From Mesorhizobium sp. LMG 17147 (GTDB lineage Bacteria; Pseudomonadota; Alphaproteobacteria; Rhizobiales; Rhizobiaceae): a stretch of 64,000 bases of DNA. Numbering within the stretch: position 1 is the first letter of the stretch; every line of letters starts with the position of its first letter. Under the pieces are notes generated by a model that did no database searches, was not told the origin of the DNA, and was given only the letters and a program-made list of their open reading frames with translations. Location of the stretch: the NCBI RefSeq assembly GCF_024297145.1, contig NZ_JANCTC010000018.1, positions 28,160-92,159 on the forward strand. The letters are read 5' to 3'. Below, one piece after another: positions 35,928 to 46,632 of the stretch. Made by a program: the position numbers and the translations under genes.

Positions 35928-37259
35928 ATGACCTTCTTCAGTCATCTCAAGAAAGCGGCGATCGCCACGGCCTTCGTGCTCGGCGCGACGGCTGTCCACG
36001 CCGACGAACAGTATTTCCCCCTGCAGAGCTATCGCGTCGGCCCCTATGCCGCCGGCGGCACCGGCTTCTTCGGCGGCTTCATCGACTACCTCAATCTGAT
36101 CAACATCCGCGACGGTGGCGTCAACGGCGTCAAGCTGACCTGGAGCGAAGGCGAGACCCAGTATGAGGTCGAGAAGGGCGTCGAGGTCTACGAACGGCTG
36201 AAGAGCAATCCGGATATTGCCGCCTGGAACCCGCTTTCGGTCGGCATCGCCTACGCCATGATCGACCGCATCACTGACGACAAGGTGCCGCTGATCACCA
36301 TCAACCACGGCCGCACCGACACCACGGACGGGCGCGTGTTCCCTTACGTCTTCCCGCTGCTGCTCAATCCCTACAGCGAGACTTCCGGAATCGTGAACTA
36401 CATCGCCTCCAGGGAAGGCAGCCTGGACAAGCTCAAGGGCAAGAAGATCGTGGTGCTCTATCACGGCTCGCCCTACGGCAAGGAGACGATCCCGATCTAC
36501 GAGCTTTTGGCGCAGAAATACGGCTTCGAACTGTCGCAGATCGAGGTTCCGCATCCGGGCAACGAGCAGCAGGCACAATGGCTGACGATCCGTCGCGAGC
36601 GTCCCGACTATGTGGTGCTGCGCGGTTGGGGCGTGATGAACCCCGTAGCGCTGAAGACTGCGCAGAAGACCGGCTTCCCGGCCGATCACATTGTCGGCAA
36701 TGTCTGGTCGAATTCGGAAGAGGACGTCATCCCCGCGGGCGATGCCGCCAAGGGCTATACGGCCATCACCACCCAGGCCTCGGGCGAGCAGTATCCGGTG
36801 GTCCAGGAGATCGTGAAAACGATCTACGGCGCCGGCAAGGGCAATCTCGAGGACAAGGGCCGCATCGGCTCGGTCTACCACAATCTCGGCATTGTCAATG
36901 GCATCCTCAATGTCGAGGCGGTCCGCATCGCACAGGCCAAGTTCGGCAACCGCACGCTGACCGGCGACGAAGTGCGCTGGGGCTTCGAGCATCTCAAGCT
37001 CGATCCGGCGCGCGTCGAGGCGCTCGGCGCCAAGGATCTGTTCCACTCGATCAATGTCTCCTGGGACAATCACGAGGGTGACGGCTACGTGACCTTCCAG
37101 CAGTGGGACGGCAAGAAGTGGAACGTCGTGTCTGACTGGATCGCGCCCGACTGGAGGCTGCTGCGCCCGATCATCGAGAAGTCGTCCGAGGCTTACGCCA
37201 AGGAGAAGGGCATCAAGATCCGCACGGCCGAGGACGCCGACGCAGTGGTCAGCAACTGA
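35928..37259 (+). CDS. Periplasmic substrate-binding protein of the HAAT importer
   Basis: A periplasmic-binding-fold protein of the Leu/Ile/Val-binding superfamily. A signal peptide is clear (FFSHLKKAAIATAFVLGATAV, cut near VHADEQ). The mature part has YRVGPYAAGGTGFFGGFIDY, KIVVLYHGSPYGKETIPIYE and HIVGNVWSNSEEDVIPAGDA. Length 443 residues, long for LivK but usual for members recognising other ligands. The transport complex is completed by the LivG, LivH, LivM and LivF proteins around it. The ligand is unproven; the context points to a sulfone or sulfonate. Confidence 0.85.
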   Translation: MTFFSHLKKAAIATAFVLGATAVHADEQYFPLQSYRVGPYAAGGTGFFGGFIDYLNLINIRDGGVNGVKLTWSEGETQYEVEKGVEVYERLKSNPDIAAWNPLSVGIAYAMIDRITDDKVPLITINHGRTDTTDGRVFPYVFPLLLNPYSETSGIVNYIASREGSLDKLKGKKIVVLYHGSPYGKETIPIYELLAQKYGFELSQIEVPHPGNEQQAQWLTIRRERPDYVVLRGWGVMNPVALKTAQKTGFPADHIVGNVWSNSEEDVIPAGDAAKGYTAITTQASGEQYPVVQEIVKTIYGAGKGNLEDKGRIGSVYHNLGIVNGILNVEAVRIAQAKFGNRTLTGDEVRWGFEHLKLDPARVEALGAKDLFHSINVSWDNHEGDGYVTFQQWDGKKWNVVSDWIAPDWRLLRPIIEKSSEAYAKEKGIKIRTAEDADAVVSN

Positions 37260-37271
37260 GTTTGAGTTTGC

Positions 37272-37305
37272 ATGGCGCGGCCGACAAACTGGCCGGCCGC
37301 GCCAT
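37272..37305 (+). terminator. Strong intercistronic hairpin between binding protein and LivF genes
   Basis: ATGGCGCGGCC at 37272-37282 is perfectly complementary to GGCCGCGCCAT at 37295-37305, an 11-bp stem with a 12-nt loop. There is no T-tract behind it. It is more likely an mRNA-stabilising or attenuating hairpin that raises the level of the binding protein than a full terminator. Confidence 0.55.
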
Positions 37306-37328
37306 CCAGCTTCCCAGCGGAGTCATCG

Positions 37329-38116
<788 letters not shown>

Positions 38117-38120
<4 letters not shown>

Positions 38121-39364
38121 CCATCCAATCAAAGCAGCCGTCCGATATCCGCAGCGCCGTGCCACCGGTCGAGCGTCCGTCAGCCAAGGCGCATGTTATC
38201 AGGACCGACGCCGAGGCGATCGCTGTCGCCGAAAAACTGGCCGCCGAATTCGCCAAGGATGCCTCCAGGCGGGACCGTGAACGCATCTGGCCGACGGAAG
38301 AGCTCGATGCGTTTTCGCAGAGCGGCCTGTGGTCGATCAACGTGCCGAAAGCCTATGGCGGGCCGGAGCTCTCCTATGTGACGCTGTCGAAAGTGATCAC
38401 CATCATCTCGGCGGCCGATCCGTCTCTGGGCCAGATTCCGCAGAACCATCTCGGCGTCGTCGCCGCCATCCGCACCGTCTCCGACGAGGCCCAGAAGAAG
38501 CTGCTATTCGCCGAGGTGTTGTCCGGCACGCGCTTCGGCAACGCGTTCTCCGAATTCGGCTCCAAGCGGGCGGCCGACTTCGAAACCAAGTTCGTCGACG
38601 CCGGTGACCATGTCGTCGTCAACGGCCAGAAATTCTATTCGAGCGGCGCGTTGCTCGCGCATCTGGTCCCGATCGTGGCGCTCGATGACGAGGGCCGCGC
38701 ATGGTATGCCATCGCCGATCGCGGCGCGCCCGGACTGACGGTCATCGACGACTGGTCGAGCTTCGGCCAGAAGACGACGTTGTCCGGCACGGTCTTGCTC
38801 GACAATGTGAAGGTGCCGAAGACGCATCTGGTTCCCGGCTATAAGGGCTACGACCGGCCGACGGCCGACGGAGCCATCTTCCAGATCATCCAGGCCGCCG
38901 TCGATCTCGGCATCGCCAAGGCGGCGATCGACGAGACGGTCGATTTCGTGCGCACCAAGTCGCGCGCTTGGATAGACAGCGGCGTCGATCATGCCTGGCA
39001 GGATCCTTATACGATCCAGGCGATCGGCGACCTTCGTCTGCGCGCCAATGCGGCAGAGGCGGTTCTGGAAAAGGCCGGGCTTGCGGTCGATCGCGCCGTC
39101 GCCGACCCGGACGAGAAGACCGTCGCTGAAGCGCAGATCGCTGTGGCGGAGTCCAAGATCCTCACCACCGAGATCGCCATCAATGCCACGAACAAGCTGT
39201 TCGAACTCGCCGGCACACGCTCGACGCTGGCCGAGCACAATCTCGACCGGCATTGGCGCAACGCCCGCACCCACACGCTGCACGATCCGGTGCGCTGGAA
39301 ATACGCGATCTTGGGCAACTACTACCTCAACGACGTCAATCCGCCTCTCCATGCCTGGAGCTGA
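38117..39364 (+). CDS. sfnB: Acyl-CoA-dehydrogenase-like sulfur acquisition oxidoreductase
   Basis: SfnB family: a flavoprotein of acyl-CoA dehydrogenase fold that occurs with sulfone and sulfonate utilisation genes; probably an FMN-dependent monooxygenase of small sulfur compounds. Residues show GLWSINVPKAYGGPELSYVT, FGNAFSEFGSKRAADFET, FYSSGALLAHLVPIVALDDE and a C-terminal AEHNLDRHWRNARTHTLHDP, typical for the group. 415 residues, normal. The start overlaps the LivF stop by 4 bp, and ssuD follows after 31 bp. All of this agrees with one operon. Confidence 0.87.
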
Positions 39365-39395
39365 GCAAGGCGCGTCAGGTCACAGAGGACTATTC

Positions 39396-40571
39396 ATGAG
39401 CATTGCCACTCCCGACAGGATCAAGGTCCTGTGGTTTCTTCCGACCCATGGCGACAGCCGCTATCTCGGCACCTCCGAGGGGGGCAGGGCGGTCGATCTG
39501 CCCTATCTCACCCAGGTCGCCAAGGCGGCCGATGCCATCGGCTACTATGGCGCGCTGCTGCCGACCGGCCGTAGCTGCGAGGACAGCTGGGTCGTGGCGT
39601 CGGCACTGGCGCCGCTGACCCAGCGGCTTCGCTTCCTTGTCGCCGTCCGGCCGGGCCTGCAATCGCCGACGCTCGCCGCCCGCATGACCTCGACGCTCGA
39701 CCGCATTTCCGGTGGACGACTGCTGATCAATGTGGTCACCGGCGGCGATCCGGTCGAGAACAAGGGCGACGGCATCTTCCTCAGCCATGACGAGCGCTAT
39801 GAGGTGACGCGGGAATTCCTCGACATCTACAAGGCCGTGCTGCGCGGCGAAACCGTCGCTTTCGAAGGTAAGCATTTCCGCATCGAGGACGGCCGGCTGC
39901 TGTTTCCGCCCGTGCAGACGCCACATCCGCCGCTCTATTTCGGCGGCTCGTCCGATGCCGCTAACGCGGTCGCCGCGGAACAGATCGACAAATATTTGAC
40001 CTGGGGCGAACCGCCGGCGGAGGTCGCGGCAAAGATTGCCCATGTGCGCGGTCTTGCCGAGAAAGCCGGGCGCCAGGTGACCTTCGGCATCCGGCTGCAT
40101 GTCATCGTCCGCGAGACCAATGATGAGGCCTGGGCCGATGCCGACCGCCTGATCAGCCGCCTGGACGACAACACGATAACCGAGGCGCAGAAGGTTTTCG
40201 CGCGCATGGATTCCGTCGGCCAGTCGCGCATGAGCCGGCTTCATGGCGGCCGCCGCGACAAGCTCGAAATCAGTCCGAACCTGTGGGCTGGCGTTGGCCT
40301 GGTGCGCGGCGGCGCCGGCACCGCCCTGGTCGGCGATGCGGCGACAGTTGCGGAACGGATCGACGAATACCGGCGCATTGGCATCGATAGCTTTATCCTG
40401 TCCGGCTATCCGCATCTGGAGGAGGCCTATCGGTTCGGCGAACTGGTGTTGCTGTTGTTGCCGCTCGATCATGAAATCTCGACGCGCCCGACGGCAGTGA
40501 ACATGGGACCGTTCGGCGAAACGGTGGCCGGCGACCATCGGCCTTCGGCACTGCGCGCGAGTCAGTCTTGA
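39396..40571 (+). CDS. ssuD: FMNH2-dependent alkanesulfonate monooxygenase
   Basis: Cleaves the C-S bond of alkanesulfonates, giving sulfite and an aldehyde. SsuD features: KVLWFLPTHGDSRYLGTSEG, SCEDSWVVASALAPLTQRLR, RFLVAVRPGLQSPTLAARMT, RLLINVVTGGDPVENKGDGI and FLSHDERYEVTREFLDIYK. 391 residues, as expected. The start at 39396 fits the family; an earlier start would run into sfnB. It requires FMNH2 from an MsuE/SsuE reductase. The stop overlaps a TTG start of the following FAD gene. Confidence 0.9.
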   Translation: MSIATPDRIKVLWFLPTHGDSRYLGTSEGGRAVDLPYLTQVAKAADAIGYYGALLPTGRSCEDSWVVASALAPLTQRLRFLVAVRPGLQSPTLAARMTSTLDRISGGRLLINVVTGGDPVENKGDGIFLSHDERYEVTREFLDIYKAVLRGETVAFEGKHFRIEDGRLLFPPVQTPHPPLYFGGSSDAANAVAAEQIDKYLTWGEPPAEVAAKIAHVRGLAEKAGRQVTFGIRLHVIVRETNDEAWADADRLISRLDDNTITEAQKVFARMDSVGQSRMSRLHGGRRDKLEISPNLWAGVGLVRGGAGTALVGDAATVAERIDEYRRIGIDSFILSGYPHLEEAYRFGELVLLLLPLDHEISTRPTAVNMGPFGETVAGDHRPSALRASQS

Positions 40572-41997
40572 GCGCCAGAGACTTGGGCAGGGGACCGGTC
40601 GTAGCCATCATCGGTGGCGGCTTTTCCGGTGCGGCCACCGCGTTTCATCTTGCGCGGCTGCTGCCCGCCGGTGCTGCCGATATCGTGGTCGTCGAGCCCA
40701 GAGAGGGGCTCGGCTATGGTCTGGCCTACTCGACGGCCGATCCTTCACACCGCATCAATGTGCCGGCGTCGAGAATGACGCTGATCTCCGGCCAGGACAG
40801 CCACTTTGCCGATTGGCTGGAGCAGACCGGCGCGATTCTCGACGATGCCGAGGCTATTGCCGCAAATGGAGCACTCTACCCACAACGACGCGTTTTCGGG
40901 CGCTACGTGGAATCTTATCTACAACCCTTTCTGTTCGGCAAAGTGATCCGTCATGTCAGGTCCGCCGTCGCGTCAGTCGAGCTTAGTGGCCGGGCTACAT
41001 CCTGATTCTCGCTGATGGAAGGACGCTCGCAGCCGACGCCCTAGTGATTGCGGCGACGCATCCGCCACCGGCCTTGCCATCGGCCCTGCGGTCTGTGGCT
41101 GCTGCTGCCCGGCTGGTGGCCAATCCCTATGATCTCGGAGGGCTGCAAGCGATCGGCCGCGACGACCAAGTGCTCGTAGTCGGCACTGGATTGACGTCGG
41201 CGGATATCATTGCCACGCTGGACCGCAATGGGCATCGTAGCCGCATCGTCGCGCTGTCACGTCATGGTTATCGTCCGCGCAGCCACGCGGTGCTCCCGGG
41301 CGACCCGATTGGTGATTTCATCAGTCTGCCTTCACGCAGCGCAACAGTGATGCTCAGACGCATCCGGGCCACGATCCTAGATGCCAAGCGTCGGGGCGAA
41401 GACTGGCACCCGGTCCTCGATGCCGTCCGACGTCAGGGACAAATCATCTGGCAGGCCCTGCCGCTCGACGAGCAACGCCGCCTCGTGCGCCATTTGCGCA
41501 CGCTGTGGGATGTGCATCGCTTCCGCATCGCGCCACAGGTCGCGGACGTGCTCGATCGCCGCGTTGCCGAAGGCATGCTCGCCTATCGCGCCGCATCGAT
41601 CGTCGGCGCCGAGCAGGTCGACGGGCGCATTCGGGTCACGCTGCGGCCAAGGCGCCAACCCACTCAGACAACCGAGACGTTCGACAGGGTGGTCGTCACG
41701 ACCGGGCCGGCGCATGCCGATATTTTCCGGACCAACACAGCAATTGCCGATCTCGGGCGAATGGGACTGGTCCGGCTAGACCCGATTGGCCTTGGCCTGG
41801 CGACCGACAGCCAAGGCCGTGCGGTCAGCACTTCCGGCCGACCGACCGACAGCATTTTCGTCAGCGGGCCGCTGGCGCGCGGCAGCGTTGGCGAATTGAT
41901 GGGAATTCCCGAAGTCACCGCGCATGCCGAGCGTATAGCCGCTGAAATCCACCAATGGCTTGGATACCAAACGGCGTTGCGTCGTAAGGCGTCGTGA
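40568..41997 (+). pseudogene. FAD/NAD(P)-binding oxidoreductase, frameshifted
   Basis: A flavoprotein with a Rossmann dinucleotide site (VVAIIGGGFSGAATAFHLAR) and GLGYGLAYSTADPSHRINV, as in the FAD-NAD(P)-binding family often found after ssuD/sfn genes. After about residue 145 (near base 41000) the frame breaks. The protein continues in another frame as ILILADGRTLAADALVIAAT and the second Rossmann motif VLVVGTGLTSADIIATLDRN, to a stop at 41997. One indel separates otherwise complete halves (about 475 residues), so the break is recent or a sequence error. The TTG start overlaps the ssuD stop. Confidence 0.75.
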
Positions 41998-42024
41998 AGC
42001 TGCAAACACGATGAGGCTATCCAG

Positions 42025-42108
42025 ATGACACTCACCGAGCGTATTGCGAAGGTGGAAGCCCATCGTGTCGTAAATAGGCCACTGGTCGCGTGCCGCTCCT
42101 GGCGCTTT
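42025..42108 (+). pseudogene. Truncated gene start behind the sulfur operon
   Basis: A short frame MTLTERIAKVEAHRVVNR begins 27 bp after the FAD gene and breaks off at the IS256 remnant. It may be the 5' end of a further operon gene lost by rearrangement. No family is recognised. Confidence 0.25.
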
Positions 42109-42111
42109 TAG

Positions 42112-42168
42112 CAGATCCGCTCGACCTCGGAGGTGCCGATCTCCATGCCCAGACTTCGCACCGGCGTC
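42112..42168 (-). mobile_element. Small IS256-family transposase remnant
   Basis: The minus strand reads SLGMEIGTSEVERIC, which matches VLGMGVGTSEAEPIW of the IS256-family transposase at 30.3 kb. The DNA also aligns with 30298-30350. Only about 57 bp is left. The rest of the stretch 42169-42438 holds nothing recognisable. Confidence 0.55.
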
Positions 42169-42438
42169 CACCGCTTTGATGACGATCCGAGACGATCAGC
42201 CCACCGCGGCGGGTCGAGAAAGCACTGGGCGGGAAGACGCCTACAGCGAGGCTGCTCGCCTTGTGGCGGCAGAGAGGGAAAGAATCTGCCGCCGGACATC
42301 GACTTCAGTGGTTTAGAGAAGGCGGCTCGGCAGCGACCTCTGCGTGAACCCAGACGCCTTGAAAAGCCCGATGCGTCCGGATTTTTGGCGGTGATCTTCA
42401 TCAAATGCGATGAGCTGCAATTTCTGGCTACGGCCACG

Positions 42439-43290
42439 CTAAGGGCGGGCCTCCAGCACCATGTTGAACGGTGTCTCCGCGGCGCGACGCAATCGCTTGA
42501 AGCCGCCATCGGTCACCACCTTGCGCAGCCTCGCCTCACCGGGCTGGGCTCCAAGCGCGAGCCCGACTTCCTGCGACACGGACGCGGGCGTGCACACGAA
42601 CGTGGAAGCGGCATAGTAAACGCGTCCGACGGGATTGAGGTTCGCCGCCAGATGATCATGCGCGAACGGCTCGACGATCATCCACGTGCCATCCGGCTTG
42701 AGCGATCCGTGGACATGGGTGGCGGCGCCCGTCGGGTCGCCCATGTCGTGAAGGCAATCGAAGAATGTGACGAGGTCGTAGGTTCCGGGATAGCTCTTGG
42801 CGGCCGCGACGTCGAACCGCGTGTTGACGCCGACGCCGGCTACCTCGGCCGCCTTGCGGGCGCGCTCAATCGAAGGGGCATGATAGTCGAAGCCGACGAA
42901 GCGCGAATTGGGGAAGGCCTGTGCCATGAGCACGGTCGATGCACCATGACCGCATCCAACATCCGCGACGTCCACGCCGCGTTCGAGCTTCTCGACGACG
43001 CCCTCCAAGGCCGGCAGCCAGGAGTCGATCAGATTGGCATTGTAGCCTGGACGGAAGAACCGTTCCGTACCGCGAAACAGACACGCGCTATGATCGTGCC
43101 ACCCGACGCCATTGCCGGACTGGAATGCCTGCCTCACCTTTTCTTCATCGAGCCACAGCGCGGACAGGAACTCGAATGCGCCTGCCATGAAGGCCGGGCT
43201 GTCTTCATCGGCGAACACCAGCTCTTGCTCGGCGTTGAGATAGAATTTGTCGCTCGCTTCGGTGGTCGGCCCTGTCGCAGCAGGTATCCT
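42439..43290 (-). pseudogene. SAM-dependent methyltransferase, 5' truncated
   Basis: Class I methyltransferase with the SAM-binding loop VADVGCGHGASTVLMAQAFP, the acidic FVGFDYHAPSIERARKAAEV and the post-motif TYDLVTFFDCLHDMGDP. It resembles methyltransferases carrying an N-terminal winged-helix dimerisation domain, of which only the end remains (ASDKFYLNAEQELVFADEDS, read upstream of the first in-frame start at 43218). The coding sequence disappears near 43290, exactly where repeat copy A begins, so the repeat or a recombination there removed the 5' end. The substrate is unknown. Confidence 0.7.
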
Positions 43291-43293
43291 AGG

Positions 43294-43610
43294 GCAGCCC
43301 GTCAGAACATCGATGACTCCGGTTGTGGTACCGGGGCGGGCGATCAGGGGCCAAGTGATTGTTCCGAGGCGGCTGTATGTTGTGTTAAGGTGATCATGCG
43401 AATTCTTGTTGGTCGGTCACGTGTTTTGCGGATGACCCGCATGTACTGTGCCAAATGAGAAAACCATTCAAACGCAATCCAGTAGATCTGACTGTATCCG
43501 ACATTGTCGGAATTTGGACATCGCCGAACGCGAAGCGCTCGGGGCTTGTGACGATACTTGAGCGTGCTGCTTCGGAGGAGGGATGCGCCTCGAACCGGCC
43601 GCGAGGCCTT
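43294..43610. repeat. Dispersed repeat, copy A
   Basis: About 315 bp closely similar to 59546-59860, starting GCAGCCCGTCAGA and including GGCCAAGTGATTGTTCC, GGTCGGTCACGTGTTT, GTGCCAAATGAGAAAACCAT and GAGGAGGGATGCGCCTCG. A 72-bp part recurs at 53121-53192. Short plus-strand frames (starting MRKPF) and minus-strand frames (ending KHVTDQQEFA) are shared between the copies, but neither looks like a proven gene. A non-autonomous mobile unit or a conserved IS fragment is possible. Confidence 0.8.
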
Positions 43611-43792
43611 TTTCTGGCAACGGATATTCCGGCCGGGTTAGGCCGCGAGGAAAGCGACGGTGAATAAGAGGTAGAGGACCAACCGTTTTGAGCGGGTAGT
43701 TGCCGTGTTGCGCCCCCACGCAAAGGCCAGCACCACGGAGCAGTATTTCTGGTGGCGACACTACAACGCCTTTAAGTGCCGGTTACCCGTTT

Positions 43793-44779
43793 TTACCCGA
43801 TGCTGGATACGACTACAACGACTCCTTCCCGAGCCTGCGTGCGGCGCTTACCTGGAAGATGGAAGCCGGTCAGATCGCAACGGGGGAGGGCGGCCAGATC
43901 TGGGCAATCCCGCATGCATTTGAGAACATCCAGCTGTTCTACCGCAACGATACCTTGGAGAAGTATAACATCGCGGTTCCGACGTCTCCGCCGGAAATGG
44001 CAAAGGCGTGCGAACAACTCAAAGCCGCCGATCCTTCCATCACGCCGTTGGGGGTGCGAGGCGTGCGTTTCTGGAGCAGTATCCACACCGCCGCAGTCTC
44101 GATCGCCCGCTCCTACGGTGTCCACGATTTTGTCGTCACGGACGGCAAGCTCGACACGGGACTGGCTTCGCCGGAATCGATCGCGTTCCACAAGGATTAC
44201 GTGGACATGATCAAGAAGTGCGCGGCTCCTTCCTTCGCCAATGATAACTGGTACGAGTTCGTGGACGGCATCTCTTCCGGCCGCACCGCGATGGCGATCG
44301 ACTCAAATATGTTCGGCTTCTGGAACGATGTTGCGGGGAAGCCGGCATCCGGCAAGATCGCCTTCGCTCCGCCGCTGCACGCACCGAGCGCCACGAGCTT
44401 CGATTCTAACATCTGGATCTGGGCTCTCGCCATGAACGCGGCTTCCGAAAAGAAGGGCACGGCCTGGCTGTTCATCCCGTGGGCCACCTCCAAGCAGGTG
44501 GCGCTCAAGGGTGCCCTTGCCGGCCAGCTCGTCAATCCGCCGCGCACGTCGACCTGGCAGGACGACACCTGGACTAAGTACGCTTCGCAGCCCGAGTTCA
44601 ACAACTTCGTTGACAGCTTCAAAAAGACACAGGACCACGCCGCGCTGGCTTTCACACCGCGTGTCGGCTTCGGCGAAGCCATGAACGCATGGGCCGTGGC
44701 GATGCAGAAGATGGTAAACGGCGATGACGTCGAGACGACGTTGAGGGCGCTTGCCGAAGAAATCCGCACTGGCCTCTGA
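43793..44779 (+). pseudogene. Sugar ABC transporter substrate-binding protein, 5' truncated
   Basis: The C-terminal 330 residues of an extracellular solute-binding protein family 1 member. Typical blocks are AGYDYNDSFPSLRAALTWKM, GGQIWAIPHAFENIQLFYRN, GISSGRTAMAIDSNMFGFWN and SAFDSNIWIWALAMNA-like residues. The signal peptide and first lobe are absent, and the frame upstream of 43793 is unrelated, so this is a remnant. A perfect terminator follows. Its transport partners are not present. The sugar is unknown. Confidence 0.75.
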
Positions 44780-44785
44780 TCAAAA

Positions 44786-44819
44786 GGAACAGGGCAGTAC
44801 TATTGCACTGCCCTGTTCC
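44786..44819 (+). terminator. Terminator hairpin after the sugar-binding protein remnant
   Basis: GGAACAGGGCAGT at 44786-44798 pairs perfectly with ACTGCCCTGTTCC at 44807-44819 (13 bp, 8-nt loop). There is only a weak T content behind it, but the stem is very strong and lies 7 bp past the stop. Confidence 0.7.
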
Positions 44820-45188
44820 CGCCAACGGCGGAGATCACGCCGTGTCACCCCAAGCACTTAAACCCAGCGTGCCGATGGCAGCCGAAGGACCTGGCGCGCG
44901 CGCCTCGTCCGGTTCGGCTTCGCTGGAGGGGCGTTCCATCGACTGTTTCAGCCTTGCAATCATCCAGGCGCTGGCCAAAAGCCAGATGGAGCGCCGGCTC
45001 AGGAACCGGCGCAAAAACTCGAGCCTGCCGGCGCTGATCGAGCTGGTGCTGGCGCGGCCGCTGGTGTCGGCAGGTCTGGTCGCGGCCGAGCTGAAAATTA
45101 GCCAGCGCGCTGCGCTCGGGCTGGTGCCGAACTCGGCATCCGTGAGGTGACCGGCAGGGGGCGCTACCGGACGTGGGGCCCCGTTTAG
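44803..45188 (+). pseudogene. DUF1612/HTH (RHE_PE00001-like) C-terminal remnant
   Basis: The end of a rhizobial plasmid-type protein with a DUF1612 domain and a C-terminal HTH. Seen here: SIDCFSLAIIQALAKSQMER, SSLPALIELVLARPLVSAGL, VAAELKISQRAALGLV. Then, after a frame break near 45123, the family ending ELGIREVTGRGRYRTWGPV to the TAG at 45186-45188. The N-terminal part is lost. Probably a leftover of a mobile region; no activity expected. Confidence 0.6.
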
Positions 45189-45529
45189 CTGCGGCGGGCT
45201 TTGGCGAAAGCGACAGCACTGATGACTTTTGCTGTACGCTCATTCTCCCTCATCTGCGCGTTGACAGAAAACCAGCAGCCGAGGGTCACAGCACGCTGTG
45301 CTCCCGCGATTTCCGGAAAACCAATGAAGAACGACTTTGATCTATCGCGCGGGACGTATCATTCAACCATGTCGAGAACGGGCGTGACGGCACGTACACT
45401 ATGGACCGAGAGAACTTTGTCTGGCGACTTTGCGCACGCCTGCAGAACTCTTCGGAAAACTTCCTTCTGCTGATCCAATGATCGTAATGAGCTGGAGTGG
45501 CATCGCCGCTCTCCCCGGTTCTTGCTCTC
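45189..45529. other. Gene-free stretch
   Basis: About 340 bp between two remnants. No credible gene, repeat or RNA structure was recognised. Confidence 0.4.
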
Positions 45530-46591
45530 TCAGTTGAACTTGATGCTAGCCTGCACGAACACGCCGTAGCGCTTTGCCTTCCAATCGTCGGCCTGCGGGG
45601 AACCACGACCGCCCATTGCCTCTTCGAAATGAGCGGTGCCGTTATTCGCCACGGCCCAGTAGCGGGCGCCGACGCCGATGTTGAACAAATCCGTGACCTT
45701 GTAGTTCAACACCGCCTCGAGCTGGACGCCATGCCCATCGCCGTCTTCGGGAATTAGCTTGATCTTGGGGCGCATGTGGTGCTGATCTTTGCCGTCGAGC
45801 CGCGTGAAGAGGAACGCCACGTCACCAGAAAGGCTGAGTCGCGCGGTGAGTTGCGTCTGCCCGGCCAAGCCGAGTCGCAGCGAATGCCAATCGTTGTCCT
45901 GGCTGATGAGGTTGACGTAGGTCGGGACGGTTGGCACACAGGTCCTCCAGTTGGTCGCCTGCTGCGTGCAACCGAAAGCGTCGTAGCTCTCGTGCCAGAA
46001 ATTGTTGCCAACAAAAGCACCGATGCGGTAGCGCGGCGCGTTCAAGAAATTATATCCAAGATCGGCGGTGAAATAGCTGACGCCGCCCCCGCGCTGATCA
46101 CTGAATGTGTTTGAGTAGCCCCCCCATTTCCGTAAGAAGTCCTCGTCATGAGAAAACCCTCCCTGATGCCGCCGGCACCGAGGAGGCCTTTACGAAAATG
46201 CCAGTCGGATTGTGGATCGCGTTGAAGAAGACTTCACTCGAATGCGCGTCTAGATCGTCATAGGTGAGCCGCGAGACCGGTGACGTACCTTTATGATTGT
46301 AAAGGTCCTTCGATGCTTGCCGGTACTGGGCCAGTAGCGTAGTCCACCCTCGAACGAAAAGACTGAGGCCGCCGCCCCGGCTACCGACGCCGACTCGAAA
46401 TCACCGGCACTCGACGGCGGTTCGGAACTCCTCGGTGCCGCAGCGCCGGCAAAGGCGGACGGGCCTGGCGAAAAACTCTTCGTCGAGGGCAAGGTATCAG
46501 CTGCTTCGCCCGGACGCGCCGACGATTTTTCCTGGCCGCCAAGGAAGCAGCCTGCGGCGCCGGCCGTGCCCGAAACGACCACCGCGATCAC
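45530..46591 (-). pseudogene. Outer membrane beta-barrel protein with several frameshifts
   Basis: A rhizobial outer-membrane porin-like barrel spread over several frames. In reading order: VFSFEGGLRYWPSTGKH, then DLYNHKGTSPVSRLTYDDLD, AHSSEVFFNAIHNPTGIFVK, KGLLGAGGI, SHDEDFLRKWGGYSNTFSDQ, GGGVSYFTADLGYNFLNAPR, and the long last frame RYRIGAFVGNNFWHESYDAF to GVFVQASIKFN (a C-terminal Phe/Asn strand). At least three indels. The N-terminus has a proline/alanine-rich stretch and a possible hydrophobic start (MIAVVVSGTAGAAGCFLGGQ). Not functional as it stands. Confidence 0.6.
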
Positions 46592-46632
46592 TCCGTAAAC
46601 CTGCCGGGCGGCCGCGCAAGTAGGAGACGGTC

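Noticed and set aside
34893..37073. 726-codon open frame on the minus strand
   Set aside because: Antisense shadow of the LivM-type permease and binding-protein genes, with a composition (H, D, R, Q repeats) not like a real protein.
39390..40538. 382-codon minus-strand frame
   Set aside because: Antisense to ssuD, which has clear family motifs and good operon spacing.
42133..43458. 441-codon plus-strand frame
   Set aside because: Antisense to the methyltransferase fragment; it runs from an IS remnant into a repeat and has no family features.
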